Positions 1 to 4,091 of a stretch of DNA of 6,322 bases are shown here, in pieces. A model generated the notes under the pieces. That model saw only the letters and a list, made by a program, of their open reading frames with translations, was not told where the DNA came from and ran no database searches. Source of the stretch: Nocardioides sp. (GTDB lineage: Bacteria; Actinomycetota; Actinomycetes; Propionibacteriales; Nocardioidaceae). Position numbers and translations under genes: made by a program. The DNA is taken from the NCBI GenBank assembly GCA_021166815.1, contig JAJPEO010000337.1, forward strand, positions 1 through 6,322, given 5' to 3'. Position 1 is the stretch's first letter. The number at the start of each line of letters is the position of its first letter.

Positions 1-81
<81 letters not shown>

Positions 82-94
82 ACGGCCCGACCGC

Positions 95-99
95 AAGGA
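95..99 (+). promoter_or_regulatory. Shine-Dalgarno sequence of the sigK-like gene
   Basis: AAGGA ends 8 bases before the GTG at 108. It supports GTG 108 as the start and shows that this gene is translated from a leadered transcript, unlike several later genes in the window. No convincing promoter is visible upstream because the region is a C tract. Confidence 0.6.
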
Positions 100-107
100 T
101 CGACACC

Positions 108-701
108 GTGGACCACCTTCACGCAGTGCCGGCCGGAGGCCCACCCGGCCCGGAGGGGACGGCGCTGGCCGACCTCGTCGGCCGCTCCGCCCGCGGGGAC
201 GAGGCCGCGTTCGCCGCCTTCTACGACGCCACCTCGGCGCGTGCCTACGGCCTGGCCCTGCGGGTCGTACGCAACCCCGCGCACGCCGAGGAGGTCACCC
301 AGGAGGCGTACATCGACGCCTGGCGCGGCAGCACCCGCTTCGACCCCGCGCGCGGCACCGCCCTCGGCTGGCTGCTGACGATCGTCCACCGCAAGGCCGT
401 CGACCGCGTGCGGTCGGTGGAGGCGGCCACGAACCGCGACCAGGCCTGGCAGCACACCAGCACCGGGGTCGAGCACGACGAGACCGCCGAGGCCGCCCAC
501 GCCTCGCTGGAGGCCCAGCGGGTGCGCAACGCCGTCACCACGCTCACCGACGTCCAGCGCGAGGCCGTGGAGCTGGCGTACTTCGGGGGCTACACCCACA
601 CCGAGGTGGCCACCATGCTCGAGGTGCCCGTCGGCACCGCCAAGACACGTATCCGAGACGGGCTGATCCGCCTGCGCGACTCCCTGGGGGTCCGGTCATG
701 A
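108..701 (+). CDS. sigK: ECF RNA polymerase sigma factor, SigK type
   Basis: A 197-residue extracytoplasmic-function sigma factor, the normal size for the group. It directs RNA polymerase to a small stress regulon. Sigma region 2 covers about residues 24-105 and includes the core-binding and -10-melting helices (PAHAEEVTQEAYIDAW, then GTALGWLLTIVHRKAVDRVR). Region 4 covers about 140-192 with the -35-recognising helix-turn-helix (YTHTEVATMLEVPVGTAKTR). An acidic, alanine-rich linker joins them. No SnoaL or other C-terminal extension is present. The next gene overlaps by ATGA and is an RskA-type anti-sigma factor, which is the main reason for calling SigK over other ECF groups. Seen: the sigma domains and the pairing. 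Known: SigK/RskA pairs in actinobacteria respond to envelope signals. Inferred: this protein is held inactive at the membrane by the downstream product. The start is GTG with a good ribosome site. Confidence 0.9.
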   Translation: MDHLHAVPAGGPPGPEGTALADLVGRSARGDEAAFAAFYDATSARAYGLALRVVRNPAHAEEVTQEAYIDAWRGSTRFDPARGTALGWLLTIVHRKAVDRVRSVEAATNRDQAWQHTSTGVEHDETAEAAHASLEAQRVRNAVTTLTDVQREAVELAYFGGYTHTEVATMLEVPVGTAKTRIRDGLIRLRDSLGVRS

Positions 702-1438
702 CCGACATCCACAAGCTCACCGGCGCCTACGCCGTCGACGCGGTCGACGACCTGGAGCGAGCGCGCTTCGAGCAGCACCTCCGCGAGTGCGAGGACTGCC
801 GCCACGAGGTCGCCGGGCTGCGCGAGGCCGCCGCCCTGCTCGCCGCGACCGTCGAGACCGCCCCTCCTGCCGGCCTGCGCGACTCGGTCCTCGCCGGCAT
901 CTCGCAGGTCCGCCCGCTGCCGCCCGAGACCCCCGCTGCTGCTCCCGCCCCCGCCCCCGATCTCGCGGACGCTCCCCGCCCCCGGCGACCGCGCCGGACC
1001 GGGTTGCTGCTGGTGGCGGCCGCGCTCCTGGTCGCCGTCGGCGTCGGCCTCGGCGCCTGGCAGCCGTGGGAGTCGCGTACCGAGCTCACCGCGGCCGAGC
1101 AGGTCCTCGCCGCCTCCGACGCAGAGACCGTCGCCGTCGACCTGGGCGAGGCCGGACGCGCCCGCGTCGTGCTCTCGCGCAGCGAGGACCGGGCCGTGAT
1201 CGTCACCGAGGACATGGTGGACGCGCCCGCCGGCAAGGTCTATGAGCTGTGGTTCCAGACCCCCGAGAGCGACATGGTCCCGGCGGGACTCATGCCGGAG
1301 GGATCCGACCAGACCATGGTGCTCGAGGGCTCCGCGGCCGAGGCCACGGCCGTGGGCATCACGGTCGAGCCCGCCGGGGGGTCGCCGGAGCCGACAAGCG
1401 CGCCGATCGCGCTGTTCGACTTCACCGCCTCGTCCTGA
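698..1438 (+). CDS. rskA: Anti-sigma-K factor RskA, membrane protein
   Basis: A 246-residue single-pass membrane anti-sigma factor. Residues 1-75 form the cytoplasmic sigma-binding domain with an H-x3-C-x2-C anti-sigma signature (H27, C31, C34). Residues 76-100 are a Pro/Ala-rich linker ending in a basic cluster (RPRRPRR). The membrane helix is about 102-121. Residues 122-246 are the extracytoplasmic RskA domain, with the family hallmarks VYELWFQ at 181-187 and ITVEPAGGSPEPT at 221-233. The ATG overlaps the sigma stop codon (ATGA) with a G-rich weak ribosome site at 686-690, so the two products should be made together by translational coupling. In mycobacteria the homologue is cut by regulated intramembrane proteolysis to free SigK; the same route is inferred here, not seen. 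The stop codon's last base is the first base of a perfect palindrome, so the operon probably ends there. Confidence 0.92.
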   Translation: MTDIHKLTGAYAVDAVDDLERARFEQHLRECEDCRHEVAGLREAAALLAATVETAPPAGLRDSVLAGISQVRPLPPETPAAAPAPAPDLADAPRPRRPRRTGLLLVAAALLVAVGVGLGAWQPWESRTELTAAEQVLAASDAETVAVDLGEAGRARVVLSRSEDRAVIVTEDMVDAPAGKVYELWFQTPESDMVPAGLMPEGSDQTMVLEGSAAEATAVGITVEPAGGSPEPTSAPIALFDFTASS

Positions 1439-1466
1439 CCCCGGGGGTTGGCTTCACCCCCGGGGT
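1438..1466. repeat. Perfect GC palindrome after rskA (terminator-like or operator)
   Basis: ACCCCGGGGG at 1438-1447 and CCCCCGGGGT at 1457-1466 are exact reverse complements with a 9-base loop (TTGGCTTCA). The hairpin begins at the last base of the rskA stop codon. There is no U tract after it, so it is not a textbook intrinsic terminator. It may be a rho-assisted or U-less terminator, or a protein-binding site, because a candidate -35 lies in its loop. Confidence 0.7.
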
Positions 1467-1477
1467 GGGGTAGACCT
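1448..1477 (+). promoter_or_regulatory. Candidate leaderless promoter of the second sigma gene
   Basis: TTGGCT at 1448-1453 matches a housekeeping -35 in 4 of 6 bases. After 17 bases comes TAGACCT (1471-1477), a plausible actinobacterial -10 of the TAnnnT kind shifted by one base. Transcription would begin at or next to the GTG at 1484. No good ribosome site lies at normal distance from that GTG, which fits leaderless expression. The -35 sits in the loop of the palindrome. Confidence 0.4.
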
Positions 1478-1483
1478 GCGCCC

Positions 1484-2035
1484 GTGCCGTCGCCGGACCC
1501 CCTCGACCGCGCCGTCGAGCAGATGCTCGTCGGCGACGAGGACGCCTTCCGCGAGGTGTACGCCGCCGTGCACCCGCCGCTGCTGCGCTACCTCACCGTC
1601 CTGGTCGGGGCCGACGACGCCGAGGACGTCGCCAGCGAGGCGTGGGGCCAGGCCTTCCGCGACCTCGACCGCTTCACCGGCGATGCCGACGGCTTCCGTG
1701 GCTGGATCACCACCATCGGCCGCCACCGCGGGCTCGACCACCTGCGGCGGGCTGCCCGCCGGCCGGTGGCCACCGACGACCTCGAGGCCGTGGTCGACGT
1801 ACGCGACCCCGTCGACGTGGAGGCCACGACGCTCGGGGCGCTCGGCTCCGACGAGGCCATCGCGCTCATCGCGACCCTGCCGCGAGACCAGGCCGAGGCG
1901 ATCATGCTGCGTACCGTTCTGGGCTTCGACGCACCCACCGCCGCACGCATCCTCGGCAAGCGGCCGGGCGCCGTGCGCAGCGCCGGCCACCGGGGGCTGC
2001 GAGCCCTGGCTCGCAGGCTGGAGGAGTCGTCCTGA
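1484..2035 (+). CDS. Second ECF RNA polymerase sigma factor
   Basis: A 183-residue ECF-type sigma factor. Region 2 is about residues 12-92, with the conserved acidic/Trp helix DDAEDVASEAWGQAFRDL followed by FRGWITTIGRHRGLDHLRR. Region 4 is about 122-179 (LPRDQAEAIMLRTVLGF, then the helix-turn-helix APTAARILGKRPGAVRSAGHR). It is clearly divergent from the SigK-like protein upstream, so this is not a recent duplication. I do not assign a numbered ECF group. The frame stays open back to a TTG at 1448, but GTG 1484 is preferred: the extra residues are low-complexity and lie across a palindrome, homology starts soon after residue 1, and a -10-like element lies just upstream. The next gene encodes a membrane protein that is the likely partner, which makes this the sigma half of a second envelope-sensing module. 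Confidence 0.85.
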   Translation: MPSPDPLDRAVEQMLVGDEDAFREVYAAVHPPLLRYLTVLVGADDAEDVASEAWGQAFRDLDRFTGDADGFRGWITTIGRHRGLDHLRRAARRPVATDDLEAVVDVRDPVDVEATTLGALGSDEAIALIATLPRDQAEAIMLRTVLGFDAPTAARILGKRPGAVRSAGHRGLRALARRLEESS

Positions 2036-2091
2036 AAACTCTCTTCCGCCGACCCGTGACACTTCGCCGACCGACGGCGCTGAACGGAGTG

Positions 2092-2889
2092 ATGAGCATC
2101 CACGACCGCCACCTGTCCCGCCGGGAGTCCGAGCGCCGGCTCGACGACCCTGCGGCCTCGAGCCACGAGCTCGGGCGTGTCCTGGACGCCGCGCGTGCCC
2201 CCGCAACCAGCCACGAGCTGGCCCGCGAGGACGCCGCCGTGGGCGCGTTCCACGCCGCTCGTCTGACCCCGTCACCTGTCTCGAGGAGCAATTTCGTGTC
2301 GCCTTCCACCCTCGGCCGCCGTGCCGCCACCCGTGCCGTCGTAGCAACTGGCGCCGTCGTCGCCCTGGCCAGCTCCGGCATCGCCCTCGCCGCCACCGGT
2401 CACCTCCCGACGCTGCCCGACCAGGCCTCCGACCAGGCCACGGAGTCCGTCGCCAAGCACGCCGCCCCGTCGGAGACCGAGACGCCGACCGACGGCGAGA
2501 CCGAGGCCACCGAGACCGAGGAGGTCGAGGAGGTCGAGGAGACCGAGGAGGCGACCGCCACCCCGTCGCCCAGCCTCGAGGGCCTCTGCAAGGCCTACCA
2601 GGCCAACGACAAGACCCTGCACGGCAAGGCGCTCGACAGCGCTGCGTTCTCCGTGCTCGTGGCCGCCGCCGGCAGTGTCGAGGGCGTCGCGACCTACTGC
2701 GTCGACCTGGTCGGCGAGCCGCGCGAGACCGGCAAGCCCACCGACGCCGGCAAGCCCACCGACGCGGGCAAGCCCACCGACGCCGGCAAGCCCACCGACG
2801 CCGGCAAGCCCACCGACGCCGGCCAGCCGGCCGAGAAGCCCGGCAAGCCCGAGGCCCCCGGCAAGCCCGCCTCGCCCGGCAAGCGCTGA
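2092..2889 (+). CDS. Putative membrane regulator (non-ZAS anti-sigma candidate) with GKPTDA repeats
   Basis: From ATG 2092 this is a 265-residue membrane protein of no named family that I can fix. Residues 1-60 are charged and helical, with two SHEL motifs (24-27 and 40-43) and the stretch REDAAVGAFHAAR; this cytoplasmic part lacks the H-x3-C-x2-C signature. Basic residues (GRRAATR) precede a membrane helix at about 82-102. Residues 103-163 are an acidic, Thr/Pro-rich linker (EVEEVEETEEAT). Residues 164-207 form a compact segment with two cysteines (C166 in LCKAY, C203 in TYCVDL) that could make a disulphide outside the cell. Five GKPTDA repeats occupy 214-243, followed by a GKP-rich basic tail to GKR. 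Its place right after an ECF sigma gene suggests an anti-sigma or sensor role; that is inference. GTG 2089 is equally possible, and both have GGAG too close to be an ideal ribosome site. Confidence 0.75.
   Translation: MSIHDRHLSRRESERRLDDPAASSHELGRVLDAARAPATSHELAREDAAVGAFHAARLTPSPVSRSNFVSPSTLGRRAATRAVVATGAVVALASSGIALAATGHLPTLPDQASDQATESVAKHAAPSETETPTDGETEATETEEVEEVEETEEATATPSPSLEGLCKAYQANDKTLHGKALDSAAFSVLVAAAGSVEGVATYCVDLVGEPRETGKPTDAGKPTDAGKPTDAGKPTDAGKPTDAGQPAEKPGKPEAPGKPASPGKR
2731..2820 (+). repeat. Five tandem 18-bp repeats encoding GKPTDA
   Basis: The unit GGCAAGCCCACCGACGCC occurs five times head to tail (2731, 2749, 2767, 2785, 2803). Only the second copy differs, ending in GCG in place of GCC. 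The near identity at the DNA level, including synonymous positions, points to recent slippage or unequal exchange, so copy number should vary among strains. The peptide is Lys/Pro/Asp-rich and disordered, and would lie outside the membrane near or in the cell wall. Confidence 0.95.
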
Positions 2890-2917
2890 GCCAGCGGGGC
2901 TTCGCCCCCACCCAGTC

Positions 2918-2965
2918 TTCGGACCGGCCGCCGACCCCCGTGGCGGCCGGTCCGAATCCTTTTCC
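2918..2965 (+). terminator. Intrinsic terminator after the second sigma/regulator module
   Basis: A perfect 15-bp stem (2918-2932 with 2942-2956; core arms GGACCGGCCGCC and GGCGGCCGGTCC) surrounds a 9-base loop and is followed by TCCTTTTCC. It has the full intrinsic terminator form on the plus strand. A smaller hairpin (GGGGC 2896-2900 with GCCCC 2904-2908) lies between it and the stop codon at 2889. It separates the sigma/regulator transcript from the methyltransferase gene. Confidence 0.85.
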
Positions 2966-2983
2966 GACGTCCCTCCCATGGCC

Positions 2984-2989
2984 CACACT
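2984..2989 (+). promoter_or_regulatory. Candidate -10 element for leaderless methyltransferase gene
   Basis: CACACT lies 6 bases before the GTG at 2996, where the -10 of a leaderless actinobacterial gene would be. No ribosome site precedes this GTG and no clear -35 is visible. The same A-nnn-T plus 6-base layout precedes the MmcQ/YjbR gene in this window. Confidence 0.4.
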
Positions 2990-2995
2990 GGTGCC

Positions 2996-3547
2996 GTGGA
3001 CACGGTCTCGGCCGCCTTCGCGGCCCACCCGCGCGAGGGGTTCCTGCCGCGCGCGGTGAGGCGACGTGCGTCGTACGACGGCCCCCTGCCCATCGGCTCC
3101 GGGCAGACCAACTCCCAACCGCGCACGGTCGCGGACATGCTCCGCCTCCTCGACGTCCGCCCCGGCCAGCGGGTCCTCGACGTCGGCTCCGGGTCGGGCT
3201 GGACGACCGCCCTCCTGGCCCACCTCGTGGGGCCGACCGGGTGGGTGCTGGGGCTCGAGCTGGAGCCGGAGCTGGTCGACTTCGGGCGCCACAACCTGGC
3301 AGCCACGCGGCAGTCGTGGGCCCGGATCGAGCCGGCCGTGCCCGGCGTCCTCGGTGACCCCGACCGGGCGCCGTACGACCGCATCCTCGTCTCGGCCGAG
3401 CCCCGCTCGCTGCCGGACTCGCTGGTCGCGCAGCTCGGCCCGGACGGACGGATGGTCATCCCCGTGGACGGCGTGATGCTGGTCGTCACCAACCCGGGCG
3501 CGGTCGTGACCGAGCACGGCCACTACCGCTTCGTCCCCCTGCGCTGA
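2996..3547 (+). CDS. Protein-L-isoaspartate O-methyltransferase-like protein
   Basis: A 183-residue SAM-dependent methyltransferase of the PCMT family, which repairs damaged aspartyl/asparaginyl residues in the cytoplasm by methylating L-isoaspartate. Seen: the PCMT signature SGQTNSQPRTVADML at residues 35-49 (family form GQTxSQP), SAM motif I VLDVGSGSG at 60-68, the acidic end of the next strand LGLELEPEL at 85-93, YDRILVSAEPRSLP at 127-140 in place of the usual YDRIxVTAAxxxxP, and GRMVIPV at 151-157. It is a little shorter than the roughly 205-215 residues usual for bacterial Pcm, mostly at the C-terminus and before motif I, so altered substrate use is possible. ATG 2978 is an in-frame alternative adding six residues. 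GTG 2996 is preferred because a -10-like CACACT sits 6 bases upstream. It stands alone: a terminator precedes it and the next gene is convergent. Confidence 0.82.
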   Translation: MDTVSAAFAAHPREGFLPRAVRRRASYDGPLPIGSGQTNSQPRTVADMLRLLDVRPGQRVLDVGSGSGWTTALLAHLVGPTGWVLGLELEPELVDFGRHNLAATRQSWARIEPAVPGVLGDPDRAPYDRILVSAEPRSLPDSLVAQLGPDGRMVIPVDGVMLVVTNPGAVVTEHGHYRFVPLR

Positions 3548-3556
3548 GCCGGGGCG

Positions 3557-3946
3557 TCAGCCCAGCGCCGGTCGTCCCGGGCGCTCGACGCCGGCAGCGA
3601 GGCTCGCCGGGGCCTGGATGCAGTACGAGTCCGTGAGGAGCTCGGCGAGCTCGTCCCAGTCGGTGTCGTCGTCGAGGAGCATGCCGACGGCGTTGCCGCT
3701 CCAGGAGACGTTGAAGTACGGCTCGCCCATGTGCTGGAAGGCCATCACCTCGTCGGCGTCGGCCCGGAAGGTGATGCGGAAGCGCTGGTCCTCGCCGCCG
3801 AAGACGTGCGCGACCGTGGCCCCGCCGACCCGCCACCGGGTGCCCGTCCAGGCCGGCTCCTGCGCGCAGCGGGGCAGGACGCCCAGGATCGCGTCGACAC
3901 GGCGTACCCACTCCTCCGGGACGAGCGGTCGGTCAGCCAGCGCCAT
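3557..3946 (-). CDS. MmcQ/YjbR family protein
   Basis: A 129-residue protein of the MmcQ/YjbR family (often labelled DNA-binding; the fold is a double-wing CyaY-like one, and the biochemical role is not settled). Seen: the N-terminal helix EEWVRRVDAILGVLP, then RWRVGGATVAHVFGG (38-51), RITFRA (57-62), MGEPYFNVSWSGNAVGMLLD (73-92) and the C-terminal DWDELAELLTDSYCIQAPASLA (96-117), which is the strongest family hallmark. ATG 3946 is chosen. The frame extends to GTG 4012, but the added residues are encoded by the repeat array and have no family match. CAGGCT lies 6 bases upstream of the ATG and no ribosome site is present, suggesting a leaderless transcript of its own rather than expression from the acyl-CoA dehydrogenase operon. 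Its stop codon is 9 bases from that of the convergent methyltransferase gene. Confidence 0.85.
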   Translation of the reverse strand: MALADRPLVPEEWVRRVDAILGVLPRCAQEPAWTGTRWRVGGATVAHVFGGEDQRFRITFRADADEVMAFQHMGEPYFNVSWSGNAVGMLLDDDTDWDELAELLTDSYCIQAPASLAAGVERPGRPALG

Positions 3947-3952
3947 GGGCCA

Positions 3953-3958
3953 AGCCTG
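3953..3958 (-). promoter_or_regulatory. Candidate -10 element for leaderless MmcQ/YjbR gene
   Basis: Read on the minus strand, CAGGCT is followed by six bases and the ATG at 3946. The -35 position would fall in the first copy of the repeat array (about 3976-3982), where no TTGACA-like hexamer is seen. Confidence 0.35.
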
Positions 3959-3970
3959 CCACCCCACACC

Positions 3971-4091
3971 GACCGGGCACTTCTCCGCATGCCCACGACG
4001 CCGACCGGGCACTTCTCCGCATCACCACGGGGGCAGGCGATGCGGGAAAGTGCCCGGTCAGCGTCAGGACCGTGCGGGAAAGTGCCCGGTC
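3971..4091. repeat. Inverted array of four 20-bp repeat copies
   Basis: Two direct copies of GACCGGGCACTTCTCCGCAT (3971-3990, 4003-4022) face two inverted copies of the related ATGCGGGAAAGTGCCCGGTC (4040-4059 and 4072-4091, the last with G as its first base). Copies on each side start exactly 32 bases apart with 12-base spacers, and the whole is symmetric about position 4031 with a 17-base centre. Left and right copies differ at two bases (CT versus TC after CACTT); in RNA one of these is a wobble pair, so a long hairpin can form. The array fills the space between the dehydrogenase and the MmcQ/YjbR gene, and its last two bases lie within the dehydrogenase stop codon. Possible roles are termination or 3'-end protection of the dehydrogenase message, or a dispersed REP-like element. 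Confidence 0.9.

Noticed and set aside
1448..1483. TTG 1448 as the start of the second sigma factor
   Set aside because: The 12 added residues lie in a palindrome and a promoter-like region. GTG 1484 gives a normal sigma N-terminus.
2065..2079. Small hairpin CGCCG/CGGCG between the second sigma gene and its regulator
   Set aside because: A five-base-pair stem in such GC-rich DNA is expected by chance, and nothing else supports a regulatory role.
1242..3059. A 605-codon plus-strand open frame crossing both modules
   Set aside because: It is Arg/Pro-rich, overlaps four supported genes out of frame, and has no domain-like segment. It is a by-product of high GC.
1454..3523. A 689-codon minus-strand open frame
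   Set aside because: It is antisense to the second sigma factor, the regulator and the methyltransferase. It has shadow composition with repeats that merely mirror GKPTDA and no ribosome site.
3543..3561. Bidirectional terminator between the convergent genes (GCTGA ... TCAGC)
   Set aside because: The stem is only five base pairs, made of the two stop codons and flanking bases, with no U tract on either strand.
3947..4012. A 22-residue N-terminal extension of the MmcQ/YjbR protein from GTG 4012
   Set aside because: The extension is encoded by the repeat array and has no family match. ATG 3946 has a leaderless promoter-like element at the right distance.
3971..4091. CRISPR array
   Set aside because: There are only two direct copies on each side, in opposite orientations, with 12-base spacers. 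No cas gene is present.
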